This document shows positions 46,848-58,415 of a DNA stretch of 64,000 bases, piece by piece. Within the stretch, counting starts at the first letter, position 1. Each line of letters starts with the position of its first letter. A model generated the notes under the pieces. That model was not told the origin of the DNA, did no database searches, and worked only from the letters and a program-made list of their open reading frames with translations. Source of the stretch: Nemania diffusa (Eukaryota > Ascomycota > Sordariomycetes > Xylariales > Xylariaceae); assembly GCA_038501195.1 (NCBI GenBank), contig JBBPUQ010000007.1, forward strand, positions 4,255,501-4,319,500. Reading direction: 5' to 3'. A program made the translations under genes and the position numbers.

Positions 46848-49832
46848 CTAGACTAGGTGAGCTTGCACATCCTTCAATAGAATATCCCTCAGATCAGTAG
46901 TATCTGAGCCGGCAATAATACACTGCGCGGCTTTGACTCCCCTAAGGAACGCAACAAGCACATACAGCTGCTCAGGCTGCGTGAGCTCCTCGTCAGTAAG
47001 GAAGTCCATCACGTTCTCCGCAAGGCCCTGTATGTCCTGCAGCCCGCCCTCGCGGGCCGAGAGGTCGATGTTCTGGAAGTCGATCTCAAAGTCTTCCATG
47101 AGCAGCTGCACGAGCGCGGGCGTCTGGCGCAGCAGGTCGTGGGGCCCCTCGGCGACCTCAGGCACGCGGCCGACGTACGAGAGCCAGGAGTCGAGGCGCA
47201 TGAGCTCGACGTTCTGCGCCTCGCGGTTCTCGGCGCCGTCGTGCTCGTTGCTGTCGACCTGCCACTCGTACGAGTACAGCAGCTCGAGCGCCGGGATCAC
47301 GCTGTCGAAGCAGGGGACGCGCACGCCGGTGTAGGTGCCCGTGGCGATGACGCCGCCGCGCGCGTTCTGCCCGTACGCCGGGCAGGTAAATTTCCCCTGG
47401 AGCATCCAATTCGCCGTCCGCTGATAGTAGTACCGCACCCGCGGGCGGGAGTCCGTGTAGCATAGCGAGGTGCCCTCGTCGAGGAAGCCGAGCAAGGCTT
47501 CGAGGATGACGGTCACGGCTCCGTCGAGAGCCGATGAGATGGGCAAATGCGACTCCCACGGCGTCGCCCAGCTGCCGGGCATGGCATCTATCTGACAGAG
47601 CCAGAACATATCTACCTTGGTAAGGTCAACGGCGCGGTTGCGGGCGCGGTTTCGGTTGTCGCGGGCTTGGTCTCGTTCCCGACGGTCTCTTTCCCTCATC
47701 TTCTCCCGCTCATGGGCTGCCTCTTCCTCTGCCGTCGGCCCTGGTCCTCCGGACAGCTCCTTTTCCTGGAAGTGCGGATAATTCGTAAGTAACAAGGGGC
47801 CACCTTTTCCCGAGTGGCCCAACATCCCTGCGGCCTCTTCGTACGGGGAGCCCATTGCTCCCCGCTTCATGACCTTGTCAACTGCAATCTTGTCTTCCTG
47901 TATTTGACGCAGTTTCTCGGCTCTAGCATCCTGCCGTTCTTTCGCTAATCTGGCTCGATCGCTAGGCGGTGTGCCAGGTCTCTCATGCCTTTCTTCGTCG
48001 CCGTCGTCCCCGATGCGCTCTAGTAGCGGCGAGATGTCCACGGCGGGGCCTGCGTGGATGGTCGTGCCTTCTTCGTCCGGGGCATCTTCTACTGTCGCTC
48101 TTCTACGCGGTGTAAGGTAACTTATGTATGGTCCTGGAGGGGGAGGTGGAGGGCCAGGGGGAGGGCCAGGGGGAGGGAAAGAAGCATGTGTGTCTAGCAT
48201 GAGTTTGTGAGTTTCTGTATTATATAGTGTAGAAGGCTGTCCGGGCTCCTTTTGATCGTTCCGTCCCATGGTCGTGATTTCTTCCCTATTTGTGCCTTGT
48301 GAGTCGTTATCCGTCGCCACGGGATTTTTATTTTTTGGAACCTCTGTTGACGCCGACGGAGTTCGGTCTTTGTCAGAGCTTTCAGGAACGGTGCTCCTTT
48401 CTTCATTTGCCCGTATAATGATGATCGGTCTAGGCATACTAATCATTGGAGGGAGAATCATCCAATGGCCATCCTGCATGCGTCGATCCGGGATAAAGTT
48501 CCTATTATGTGGGCGAATAGCCACTTGTGCTGACCGAGCTTTATCTTCTGAGCTTCCAGTTTTCTCGGCAGCTTCCTTCGCTTTCGCTTTCTTCTTCGAA
48601 GACTTCTTCGGGTCGGAGTATGCCTCTATGTCATAGCTCTCCACCCCTTCACTGTCCCGCATCCAGCGGTCGTCGAGCCTTCTCACCGTTCGTCGTCGAA
48701 CGGAGTGATAGAAACTTCCTGCGACGGAGCAAGTGTCCCAGGTCCTAGCCATCCAATATCTGCTGATTTTACCGCTCACTTCTCGTATACGTGCCCCGAA
48801 CATCATTGGGAGGGAATCTTCGACGTTACGCGGGGTGAAATGCAATATTGGTCCCAGAATAGCATGATTTGAACTCGTCAAGGTTCCTACCGCTCCCTGC
48901 ATGGAAATTGACTTGTCGGGGAAAGACGCATTTGTTAGTTCCATGCCAGCCATCAATGCCATTATAACAATATCTCTCATAGACACCTGCATAGGGACGG
49001 AGATCAGATCGCTCGGGCACCGATCGGCGTCATATTCGACCAAGTCGATCCGTACCGAGCGCCTACATGGTATCTCAATCGCACGACAGAAAGACACCCA
49101 GGAGGCTTCCCCTACCTGAGGAGGTCTTCGACGAACAGCCGATTGCAACGAATCAGTGCTATCCGTCAGCCTTTTGATGGCGCCTCCTCTCTGCCGGAGT
49201 CGAGATATCGGGGTCTGGTTTATAGTCACTATACTCGATTGGTAGCTACTAGTAGCAGTCGAGGCGGGACTCGGCCGACGTCGACGCAGTCGTAGTCCGG
49301 CAGGAAGAGAAATTGGTAATCTAAACCTCTTCTTGTCAGAAGTTATAGACACTTCGCGTCCTGACAGGTCGTCCATGGAATCAGAGTCGGATTGCTGCTC
49401 GCCCTTACGACGGAACCAATTTAACAAATTTCTCCAGCTCCGTTTTTCAAAGAGTTCTCTAGCACGGAGAGCCATTGACAGCGAGACAGAACTCGCATCG
49501 GTCTCATTGTCACTGTCTGGATCTGCCAGAGGAGGCAGCTCGAGTTCGCCGATCGCATGGGACTTCATGTGAAGGCCACCACTTGGCCACAGGTCCGTGT
49601 CTATACTGATCTGCGGAATAGAATAAATGACGCGAAAGCGAAACTGTGAGAACTGCCACACGCGACGGCCCTGGCCAGGCATCGGCCCAAACACCACGCT
49701 GTCGCACAGCCGGATCAGCTGGCCGGTAATGAGATACTGCTGCGTAGCCTGTGCAATAGCGACGAATAAGGCCACTATCGCGACGATGAGGGCCGCAACC
49801 GCGGACGCTGTCGCGGCATCTAAACCTGACAT
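46848..49832 (-). CDS. Modin/MOD-A-like proline-rich membrane-anchored protein
   Basis: Single exon. The frame opens at 49886 (1012 aa), but the Met at 49832 (MSGLDAATASAVAALIVAIV, 994 aa) directly precedes the N-terminal hydrophobic anchor and is preferred. Next come a conserved TGQLIRLCDSVVFG and VWQFSQFRFRVIYSIPQISI, a Ser/Arg-rich region, HFTPRN and WMARTWDTCSV, a polyproline tract (PPPGPPPGPPPPPPGPY), a highly charged Arg/Glu/Asp coil, and a globular C-terminus (DMFWLCQIDAMPGSWATPW). These match what I recall of modin, the product of Podospora mod-A. That gene is a suppressor of non-allelic heterokaryon incompatibility, also needed for female organs. Its biochemical role is unknown. The C-terminal third is distinctly GC-rich. 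A HET-domain gene lies 9 kb away. Confidence 0.7.
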   Translation of the reverse strand: MSGLDAATASAVAALIVAIVALFVAIAQATQQYLITGQLIRLCDSVVFGPMPGQGRRVWQFSQFRFRVIYSIPQISIDTDLWPSGGLHMKSHAIGELELPPLADPDSDNETDASSVSLSMALRARELFEKRSWRNLLNWFRRKGEQQSDSDSMDDLSGREVSITSDKKRFRLPISLPAGLRLRRRRPSPASTATSSYQSSIVTINQTPISRLRQRGGAIKRLTDSTDSLQSAVRRRPPQVGEASWVSFCRAIEIPCRRSVRIDLVEYDADRCPSDLISVPMQVSMRDIVIMALMAGMELTNASFPDKSISMQGAVGTLTSSNHAILGPILHFTPRNVEDSLPMMFGARIREVSGKISRYWMARTWDTCSVAGSFYHSVRRRTVRRLDDRWMRDSEGVESYDIEAYSDPKKSSKKKAKAKEAAEKTGSSEDKARSAQVAIRPHNRNFIPDRRMQDGHWMILPPMISMPRPIIIIRANEERSTVPESSDKDRTPSASTEVPKNKNPVATDNDSQGTNREEITTMGRNDQKEPGQPSTLYNTETHKLMLDTHASFPPPGPPPGPPPPPPGPYISYLTPRRRATVEDAPDEEGTTIHAGPAVDISPLLERIGDDGDEERHERPGTPPSDRARLAKERQDARAEKLRQIQEDKIAVDKVMKRGAMGSPYEEAAGMLGHSGKGGPLLLTNYPHFQEKELSGGPGPTAEEEAAHEREKMRERDRRERDQARDNRNRARNRAVDLTKVDMFWLCQIDAMPGSWATPWESHLPISSALDGAVTVILEALLGFLDEGTSLCYTDSRPRVRYYYQRTANWMLQGKFTCPAYGQNARGGVIATGTYTGVRVPCFDSVIPALELLYSYEWQVDSNEHDGAENREAQNVELMRLDSWLSYVGRVPEVAEGPHDLLRQTPALVQLLMEDFEIDFQNIDLSAREGGLQDIQGLAENVMDFLTDEELTQPEQLYVLVAFLRGVKAAQCIIAGSDTTDLRDILLKDVQAHLV

Positions 49833-50757
49833 TTTGGTAGATCGAGCACTCAAGTGATGGCGCGCATAGGAGAAGTGGAAAGACACATTTTCAACTCAGC
49901 CGCACGAGGGGCAGCAGCTGATGTCTCTCTTTATGGGGTCATCATGCTCCCCCATGTTGAGAAAATAGTCACTCGTAGAGGACCACGCGTAACTATCTAG
50001 CTAGGTAGTGCTAGCACTGCCCGCTTTGCGAAGCCGAAAGACGCTATTAGGCTGGGCGAACTGGTAAGCCCAACGAATCTAAACTAGATCTGGTATCGGT
50101 TAGCCACAAAAGTCTCGATGCTTGCATTAATTGCCGTGTTAAGAAGAAACCTCAGCTCACCGTATTACGCAGAGTATTGTCTACTTTGTATTCGAAATAT
50201 TATGTTTAGATTCCGTTTAGGTTCCGTCTGTGTGTATATCCTTCCCTTTATGCTGCCGTCCGAAATAGGCTCTGTAGCCGAGACTACCGAGCACAGTGTT
50301 AAGTCCAGTAAATATGGTTTTAAGTACATAAAATGTATTACTCATATTAACTACTTTTATCCCCCAATCATAAACTCAGCTTCTTAACCAAACAAGTTGC
50401 CTTAACTTGGTATAACAAGGTAGCAAAACGTTTCGTAATTCGTAACGCTAAAAGGTGGAGGTCTAGAACCTCTTGTGGGGCGCCGAACCCAACCAGATGG
50501 TTATAAATTAGAAGGGTATATGATCGCCTATTTAAGACAAGCTAGCGAACTTTCGGTACAAACTGACTAGGTATAACGTTTACTCCTTTCCATGCCCAAC
50601 CCTGTGCTATAAAGCCGGCACATAGGTAGAATCCCTCTGATCATCAAGAAGGATTGATTACACACCATTAAAGCTTATACTGCAATTGCATACATTCTGT
50701 AGGCCGTACCATGGCCTGTGCAGTACAAGTCCCGAAGACGGCGGCTTAGTTTCATGA
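49833..50757. other. Intergenic region
   Basis: 925 bp. A short open frame at 50118-50387 has no coding character. Nothing else seen. Confidence 0.35.
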
Positions 50758-52716
50758 CTAGAGAGTAGCAACCTTAGAAACTTTACGAACCCTCTCAGTG
50801 AATACCAATGGCAAAGAGGAGGCGACAAGAGTGAAAGTATCCTGCTTTCCATCTAAAAATGCCTCCTTGCTGTGTTCGGGTGTAGCAGTGAAATCGTATC
50901 GCCATAGAATTTCAGCCACTACTCGCCGAATCTCCATCAGGGCTAATCGCTTCCCAACACATCCGTAGGGACCTTTTCTTAGACGTTAAATCAACTTTCA
51001 TTTACTAACTAGGCTCGAAGCTCTTACCTAAGTTGAACGGTATGAATACCGATTTGTCCTTGATCAATTCAGGCCGTGTTGTCCATCTCTCGGGGATAAA
51101 TTCTAGAGGGCGCTCAAACGCACGAGGATCTAATTAGATGAGATGAAGGAGTAGGTGATTAGCTAGCGAGAACCCAAACACAAGTGAAGAACGCCAAGGA
51201 CTGTACCTCTAAAAACAGTATGGGAAGGCACCTGCACTATCACGTCTCCGGGAATGAAAACGTCGCCAATATGTAGGCCCTCGGGAGGTGTAACACGCTG
51301 GGTTCCCGAAGGCACCGGCGGATGTAGGCGGAGCGTTTCATTAATCACCGCATCTAACAGCTCAACTGTTTGAAGGTTATCGTGTGCCAGGTTAGGAAGC
51401 GCGTCAAATTGTTGCTGTAATCTTAGGACAAGATCCGGATCATGCACCAGCTGGAAGAACAAGTGTGTAAGTGTTGCACCTGTGCTGTCACTACCCGCAA
51501 CGATGATGAGATGTGCATCTCCGTGCAGATCCTGGTAGTCACGCTGAGTCTTTTCGCTCTTATTGTACGCGGATAGGAGCCCCGAGAAGATATCGGGTTG
51601 TTCCGGTGCATTCTGCCATCACTGTATTAGCTTGAGTCTCTCTCAAAATAGGTTGCTAGCGCCTCTTGGGGGTCTATATTAAATACCTCGATTCGGTTAT
51701 TGATCTGGTCCTGTATCCATCTCAATAACTTCAAGTAGTTATGATTCAACAAGGGCGTCCTCTTGAGTAAGGTCAGGAGCCAGGGCATATGGGAGAAGAA
51801 TGCGATCTTAAACATATCTTTCCGGATTGTGCTGAGAATATAGGCCTCTTTACCATCAATTAACATTTGAGACGACTTGCTGAATGCGAGATCCTCCATC
51901 ACGTCAAAAACAAAGAACGTGAACCATTCCGTGATGTCGATTGGCTGATCACGGCGTTGGTCGAGAACTCGGAGAAGTTGGTCAATCGCCTTGGTAATCC
52001 GAGTGTCATATCCAAGAAGCGCTATTTACAACAAATAGCAGAATTATTAGTATAGCGCAGAATAGAGCGGCAGGTAGGTGAAATTTCACCTTTAGTACTG
52101 AACCCTTGATCCCATACCTTGCGACGCCGTGCATGTTCCTGTTTATCGCGGGCCATGAAAAGAGGGATCCGGGGCTCTAACAATGTGTACCAAGGACCCT
52201 TTGATACAGGAGACTGGCTTCCGTAGATGGCCGAGACCGCCTCCGGATCGGCAATGGACAGCTCCGAAGGTCCTATAAGAACATAGATCTTAGGACAGAA
52301 AGCTAGTGGTGATGTCATTGATGAAGCTTACCGAGCCGGACATAATCTCCATATTCTGCATGGAGTTTCTGGACCTCTTCAAAAAGATGTAGCCTTTTGA
52401 CGGATTGTGCCGTGATGTAGAAACTCGTAAGTCGAGCTAGGAAAGGACCCGGATACTTGCAGAGTCTGTGTAAGAATGCACGGTATACCAACATACTAAG
52501 GTACAGTCCTAAAGCATGATAGCCTGCGAACTTAGCAACATCGGCAAGGGGTACTTGGAACTGGATATTCGATATTGAAGCCCCCGTCAGAAATGCGAGG
52601 GAATAGAATGTGAATATTGAAGGCGCTGCCACATCCCACTCGCCTACACGGAATACTAGAACGTGGGCCGAGACTCCGCTGATAGCGGCTAAAACACTCC
52701 TTAGATTTGCCAACAT
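50758..52716 (-). CDS. Cytochrome P450 monooxygenase
   Basis: Six exons on the minus strand: 52716-52332, 52272-52090, 52021-51687, 51612-51207, 51129-51028 and 50972-50758. They total 1626 nt or 541 aa with all phases agreeing. The N-terminus has up to three hydrophobic segments, then the proline hinge LCKYPGPFLARL. Motifs: helix I AGSDSTG (340-346), ExxR in NETLRLHPP (Glu393, Arg396), PERW, and the heme loop FNLGPYGCVG with Cys475, where Tyr stands in the usual Arg position. It is membrane-bound at the ER and needs P450 reductase. The substrate is unknown. It resembles fungal secondary-metabolism P450s but lies 22 kb from the PKS and lacks the shared promoter motif. It looks intact. Confidence 0.9.
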
Positions 52717-53170
52717 TCTCGTTGAGTCTCTCGGCTGTGAAAAGTAAAGAAGACAAAAGTTGCGATCTAAGCAGCCACTTCGCGGGGAAATGAGAGCAAC
52801 GGGCGTAGATAAAAAGAAAAAAGAAAAGCCGATTTCAGCTAATCATCGGCTACCACATTATCTCCAACCCACGTCTTTTTCAGCTCTAGAATTCAATCAA
52901 ATATTGCTTGGCAAGCCTCTTTCGTCAATAAGGGCCACAAATTCCCAAAATGGGCTTATTTGCAGCATATACAGAGCACACGCGATAGGTAGTTTGAACA
53001 CATATATTGGGGGGCAATGAGCCTTTAGACGAGGCCTCTAACAGTGCGCTATGCGAGCTGGCCACCTCGGACCATGGATGGATGGATGGATGAATTGTGT
53101 TTAACGTCGTAGGGACTTCCTGGCCTCCGCAAAGGCACTGGGGGCGTGGCTAGCTGTTTACTATCTGCTT
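52717..53170. other. Intergenic with GATG microsatellite
   Basis: 454 bp. Short GATG tandem repeat at about 53078-53093. No gene. Confidence 0.35.
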
Positions 53171-53455
53171 ATGTACATAGTGGCTTCTAATAATGCTACT
53201 TTTCTTGAGCAAGGCGAGGAACTCTTCGCCCGATACATTGAAAGAGTGAGTGCGGAGCACAACCGGAGCACAGGCCAGGCAATGGAGTTGGTTGCACAGA
53301 TGAACCGCGAGATCAACGTTACCTACTCGAAGGAAGTAGTGCAAATCGCTCGTCACATTATTCTAAGGTATGAGACGCACTTGAAATGGTGCACAACCGC
53401 CAAGCAATACAACATCAAGGCTAATGGAGGACCCAGCACGAGTAGTATCAATTGA
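53171..53455 (+). CDS. Hypothetical small protein
   Basis: 94 codons from an ATG at 53171. The sequence is helical and charged (EQGEELFARYIERVSAEHNR, AMELVAQMNREINV) with balanced composition, unlike random frames, and could form one long amphipathic helix pair. No family recognised, no signal peptide and no membrane segment. It may be a real small gene or a surviving exon. Confidence 0.35.
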   Translation: MYIVASNNATFLEQGEELFARYIERVSAEHNRSTGQAMELVAQMNREINVTYSKEVVQIARHIILRYETHLKWCTTAKQYNIKANGGPSTSSIN

Positions 53456-54580
53456 TAACTAGCTTGAATGACTAGGGTCAGATCGATGAGTATAAATAGA
53501 GCCTCGGAATCTTAAATACCACAATCACTTCAACAATATCAGAGTACTTGCCCGTGCTTAGTACACATTATTGTCATAAATCAGCATATAATTGATGACA
53601 TATCTTTCTTTAAATTATATTTATATATTCGTATCTATATATCTTGCTGCGCCCTATTCCACGGCGTAACTTTATACATGATCCTACTTAGTTTCATGCA
53701 GCTACATTAGTACATCTAAAGTCCACAGCAGACCTCATTAGACAAGCAGAAGTCGTCTTCTGGTAGAATTTTGTAAGCGCCGATCTCGTATGTGAGTAGA
53801 CTTGCAGACAGGCAGGATTCTTTTTTAACTGCTATCACTTGGTACAGTCTCTAGTGGACGAAAGGAAAGATATAGTGATAGCAAACTATGCGAATTGAAA
53901 ACAAGTTGAGGTTTAAAGCAATTATTACATAGCTTAGAACCATTCAATAGTCCAGTTACGATACTTCACTCTTCGCTTGCATAACTCTCCGAGTTCCCGT
54001 CTAACACTAACGTGTCTAGAAACCACGAGTCCGATTGCTGCATATCATCACATAGTGTATTTCCCACAAGTTAGAAGTACATGTCAAACAAAGCAGGCGG
54101 CCGGAATGGGCGATGGGGTAAAGTTGAACTAGTCATATATAAGTCTTGTTCAGAATGAACATGGTATCTCCGACTAGGGGCTAACTATGAGTTTTGATTA
54201 CCTTGTTATCGTTATGTTCGCTATCTTTATTCCTTCTGCTGACATAATTAGCAGCCATTCCTAAATTCGTGGCCAATAGCCACCTATTGTCTCACTATAT
54301 TCTTTCTGAGGTGTAAGGGATATCTAATACTTCCTAACCATTGGTCAAGCCAGTACCAAGACAGTATGCTGTTGTTAGTGGCCATGCAGGTAATCAAGAA
54401 CCTTGTCCAATCAGAAATGACTAGTCATCCTCGTTTGCCATTATCACTTGCTCTGCGCTCTTTTGTTAAACTGAACCCTTTGCCTCTCATCTAATTCCTA
54501 CAGTTACGTCTTCGATTCTGCTTATTGCATTAACCACAAATATTTTCGAGGCCTTTTATGCGACTATTTGACTAGCTGAG
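53456..54580. other. Intergenic with orphan promoter-like sequence
   Basis: 1125 bp. GTATAAATAGAG at 53490-53501, then a CA-rich leader (ACCACAATCACTTCAACAAT), looks like a strong fungal promoter, but no open frame follows. The rest is AT-rich. Confidence 0.35.
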
Positions 54581-55843
54581 ATGCTTCCCACCTCGTGTCT
54601 ACTCTTACCGTCAGGCTTCAGCGATGCCACCAAGTCTGTGCCACTACCACCAAGCAAAGATGCATGGTACAGCGCTCCTGATGGGTTCGAGGCTACTAGT
54701 CCAGGAACAATTCTCCGAATTCGTATCGCACCAAGCAATTTGACTACTATTGTACAGAATACGACGGCCGCTTACAACATCCTGTACCGTACTACCGACT
54801 CGCGAAACCAGCCGTCATGGGCTGTAACCACTCTATTCATCCCTGCATCGTTTCATTTGACGCCCTCTGGGAAGAAGGCTCTAGTATCATACCAATTTGC
54901 GTATGATTCAGCCGACGTGGACGCGAGCCCTTCATACGGGTTCTATTATGCCCTGTCTCAGCCAGTGCCTAGCCTCAACATCCCCGCTAGCACCGATCTC
55001 TTGGCTCAGCTCCTTGCTGAGGGTTGGATCGTCAACTCCCCTGATTATGAGGGCCCTACTGCTGCCTTCGGGGCTAGCGTTCAAGCCGGCCAGGCCACGC
55101 TAGATGCTTTGCGCGCAGTAACCAACTTGGCAACCATGACTGGTCTTGGGGATCTTTCCATTGCCATGTGGGGCTATAGCGGCGGAAGTATCGCCACTGA
55201 AGCTGCAGCTGAGCTGCAACCGCGCTATGCCCCTCAACTCTCTATCAGTGGTGCTGTATGTGGTGGGTTGGTAGATGACATCGCTGCTGACTTTGACCTG
55301 TTCAACAAGTCCCCCATCGCTGGTGTCCTGGTAGCCGCCGTACTTGGTATAACTGCGCAGTATCCGGAAGCATTTGAATACGTGCGTAGTCGCCTGAAGC
55401 CCGAGTCTGCCGACGAGTTTCTGGCAGCTAGACACATGAACACAGGGACAGCCACGAGATTCTTCGCATCAAAGGATATATACGACTACTTCATCGGTGG
55501 GGGCCCGGATCTGCAGGCTACCCCCCTGCAAAAGGTATATTACAACGAGTGCCAGTTGGGGCATTATGGTATTCCAGAGATACCAATGTTTATCTATAAG
55601 GCGATTGGCGATCAATTCTGCCCGATCAGTCAGACAGATGTTCTAGTCAATCGGTTTTGTGCCGCGGGCGCTGAAATTACTTATGAGAGAAACAAGGAGG
55701 GTGGACATGTAGCTGAGATTGGGAACGCAAAGCCCAGGGTTTTCGAGTGGTTAAAGAGCATCTTCAATGAGACCTACCAGGCGCCACCTGGGGGGTGTTC
55801 TATTCGTGATGTGTCAGTGAATATCACGGGTTTGTCTACTTAG
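54581..55843 (+). CDS. Secretory lipase (LIP family)
   Basis: Single exon, 420 aa. The fold and length match the Candida-type secretory lipases. Seen: PPSKDAWYSAPDGFEATSPG near the N-terminus, LVSYQFAYDS, GWIVNSPDYEGP, the nucleophile GYSGG (Ser200), then AVCGG. Further on come PMFIYKAIGDQFCPISQTD (acid) and the His of NKEGGHVAEI. It hydrolyses acylglycerols or other esters. The visible signal peptide is short and weak (MLPTSCLLLPSG), so either the start is imperfect or secretion is doubtful. A cysteine pair near the C-terminus is present. No damage seen. Confidence 0.87.
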   Translation: MLPTSCLLLPSGFSDATKSVPLPPSKDAWYSAPDGFEATSPGTILRIRIAPSNLTTIVQNTTAAYNILYRTTDSRNQPSWAVTTLFIPASFHLTPSGKKALVSYQFAYDSADVDASPSYGFYYALSQPVPSLNIPASTDLLAQLLAEGWIVNSPDYEGPTAAFGASVQAGQATLDALRAVTNLATMTGLGDLSIAMWGYSGGSIATEAAAELQPRYAPQLSISGAVCGGLVDDIAADFDLFNKSPIAGVLVAAVLGITAQYPEAFEYVRSRLKPESADEFLAARHMNTGTATRFFASKDIYDYFIGGGPDLQATPLQKVYYNECQLGHYGIPEIPMFIYKAIGDQFCPISQTDVLVNRFCAAGAEITYERNKEGGHVAEIGNAKPRVFEWLKSIFNETYQAPPGGCSIRDVSVNITGLST

Positions 55844-56305
55844 GTCGATGTCTTACGTACTTACGTTGCATATTATAGCAGCTCCCTACCTAGGTAGTCC
55901 TCCTTAAATTGATTACAATTTCCTAGGAGATGTTACACGAATAAAACCCCAATCCAGAACACAATGATAACTACAAGGCTACGTGTCGCGTACAATATAT
56001 ACCGTTAATACTGCAGGAGTATTAACGGCGTCGTTTTTCCTCCGTCACACTACGCTTGTCGCTATAAGCTCCGATTAATTATTGTTGATGTATCCGAACC
56101 TAAGTCGCTTGTAAGCAGAAAGCATTCAGTTAAGGAATCTGTCCGTATAGATAGCTTAATAAAGTTGCTCATAATAATCTTTTCTCGCAGTTGACACAAT
56201 AGTTGAAGCTATTCCTAACTAGACGGTATTAAACCCCACCTATTGTATTTTTAGCAGTGCCTAGTTCTAAAGCGGGCTAGTGCAGGGCGGAACGCGGGGG
56301 TTAAG
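55844..56305. other. Intergenic region
   Basis: 462 bp with CTACCTAGGTAG at about 55886-55897 and a hairpin AATACTGCAGGAGTATT near 56009. No gene. Confidence 0.35.
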
Positions 56306-57132
56306 TTGAATTATACGCAAGAAGATGCTCTGCCGGCCCTCTTACATCATCGGCGCTGTGTGAAACGGGTTACTCAACCATCTCATCGGGATTGGCATAT
56401 ACGCCGCGGTGCAAGCGCACCTGAAGTAGCCCATCGCATATCCTGGAGACTGTTTGCCTGGGACCGCGAACAAGTGCAGAGCACGGGCATATTGAACGCC
56501 TACTTTGGAGAATGGCTAGCACCGACCGACAAGACTGGTAACGAGGCTTTTAACATCCATGATGGGCTGTCGTTTACATGGGGCCGCCTCTAGCTGTATC
56601 TGGCCCGATGGTATAATGTTGCCTGGAATCCGCCAGCACTTGATGAGGCTGGATATGGAGTCATGCGACTACTGGGAACATAGACACCGAGGGGGTAAGT
56701 GTGAATGCTAAATCCTTCGCTCAGTCTATCGATCCTGAACTCATTGGTATATAACTAGGTACGGTCCTCAGGCGACGCTAAGATCAACCTTCGGTCTTCT
56801 CGAATGGTCTTATAAACCTGAGGTGCAGAAGGCATGGAAAGAGATTGCACATCAGCACGGCGTGGTGCTCGACCCCTCCGACGACCATTACCGGCCGCGT
56901 ATCTTCTCTTTCGCCGACTCGGCACTCATCAGTGACGCGCCAATAGTTACTAGCATTCGCAAAGCTCGCTAGTTTGGTTTCTTCGGCACGGTCGATTCCT
57001 ATCACTCAATGTTCGATACGATGCACGAGTTGGCTCGGTTGGAAACTAATCGTGGCCCCGACGGTCAGCAAATTCGAACCCTAGGATGAGACGCGTTTTT
57101 CAGCTGCAGCTATCGGGCTTCTATGGCGCTGA
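56306..57132 (+). pseudogene. PRISE/progesterone-5-beta-reductase-like SDR remnant (3' half)
   Basis: Plus-strand fragments in nearly one frame: RISWRLFAWDREQVQSTG, NAYFGEWLAP, NEAFNIHDGLSFTWGRL, stop, LYLARWYNVAWNPPALDEAG, stop. A preserved intron (about 56694-56757) follows, then GPQATLRSTFGLLEWSYKPE, DPSDDHYRPRIFSFADSAL, stop, FGFFGTVDSYHSMFDT. The NEAFN...W pattern is typical of the atypical extended SDRs of the PRISE (VEP1/iridoid synthase-like) family. At least three in-frame stops and no N-terminal Rossmann part are seen. Nonfunctional. Confidence 0.72.
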
Positions 57133-57554
57133 TAACTAGGGGATAGTGTGCCACACCCTCCACTTAGTTCCATGACACCTCCTACATATGTAGTATGCAT
57201 AGGTGCCACGTGCCACGAACCAATTGTTAGTTACAGTGCAGTGCGGGGACAGACGATTACGCCCAGAGTACCAGCATTGTGCCTCAAGCAAGCAGGATGC
57301 TTACTTATACACATAGTTAATTTCAACTGTTGCAACAGTTATCGAAGATAAACTCCTTCTTTTTCAGGAAATATGGATGAGGTGCATGCATCTGCGTATA
57401 CGAAACATTGTTTCTTGCGTATCGTGTCTAGGCATTACGACACAGGGTCGACTTGGTTTTCCATATAAGGGCATAATGCACTTAAGAGATGCCCCGCGGT
57501 AAGATTACCTCGTGATGTAATGCAAACTTCCTGCGTCGCATCCAGAGTCTAGCG

Positions 57555-58186
57555 TGCGAACTAACGAGCTAACGGACGTCTACGACGCCGGGCAGCTAGC
57601 GCCTCGGATCTCTGGTCGGTCACGATGTGTTAATCAACGCGTCCGGCCATGCGTCGGCAACGCTAGAGGACGTAAGGGATGAGCAGGCTCGGACATACGT
57701 GGCCCTTGTCAAGTCGAAATACGATAAGTCATTGCGGCGATCGGCGACCGAATACACTTACATATTCGGCCGAAATGACGGCACCGCCATACTCGGCGGT
57801 ATCCCCGAGCCGGTACAGAACGACGTCAAGTCATCGGAGTTAATCAGGGCGGACGTATGTAACCTTGCCTCCCGCAACTGTCGCATCTTTTTAGAGCATG
57901 TTCCACCTACTGAACCCGGCTTACTAACGTACTCATAGCTTGTTCGTCGGGCTAATGCCAATCTCCCTAGCTACTTCCCCCCCGCAAACCTAGACGACTA
58001 CGAATTCGTTCAAGACCTGGTAGGGATACGACCTCTACGACTCCCCGTCCCTCGAGTAGAGAAGGAGATAGTCGGTAGACAAAAAGTTGTTCACGCCTAC
58101 GGCACGACGGCTGGTGGTTACATCTACAGCTTTGGACTCGCGCGCTAAGTTGCGCGCTTAGTCGACGAATTCATATTTGACTCTTG
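57555..58186 (+). pseudogene. FAD-dependent D-amino-acid-oxidase-like remnant (3' part)
   Basis: Readable pieces: GHDVLINASGHASATLEDVR, VKSKYDKSLRR, TYIFGRNDGTAILGGIPEPV, a frame break near 57930, then LVRRANANLPSYFPP, VGIRPLRLPVPRVEKEIVG, and QKVVHAYGTTAGGYIYSFGL ending with a TAA and a later TGA (58184-58186). The N-terminal FAD-binding half is absent. The RPxR and HxYG..GxG-like end are typical of the DAO family. The two neighbouring remnants may have decayed together. Confidence 0.72.
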
Positions 58187-58415
58187 AACAAATTCAACTG
58201 CATACTCATTTAACTCTAGCGCAGCTCGCCTATTTGCGCAATCTCAAGTTTTCCCGTCTGCCTTGTAAATGCTCGTAGCACTAATTGGGAATTCCCACAC
58301 ATCAATCTAATGTCTATCCCAAAGGTACATCGCCAAGAGCTACTTAGAACACTGCTTGTACAAGGGTATAGTGCATGACAATGCGCATATGCAAAGCTTA
58401 TGATGAAACCCAAAG

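Noticed and set aside
57148..57351. 67-codon open frame between the two enzyme remnants
   Set aside because: A short AVRGQTI stretch resembles the DAO family, but the rest does not, and it is too small to call.
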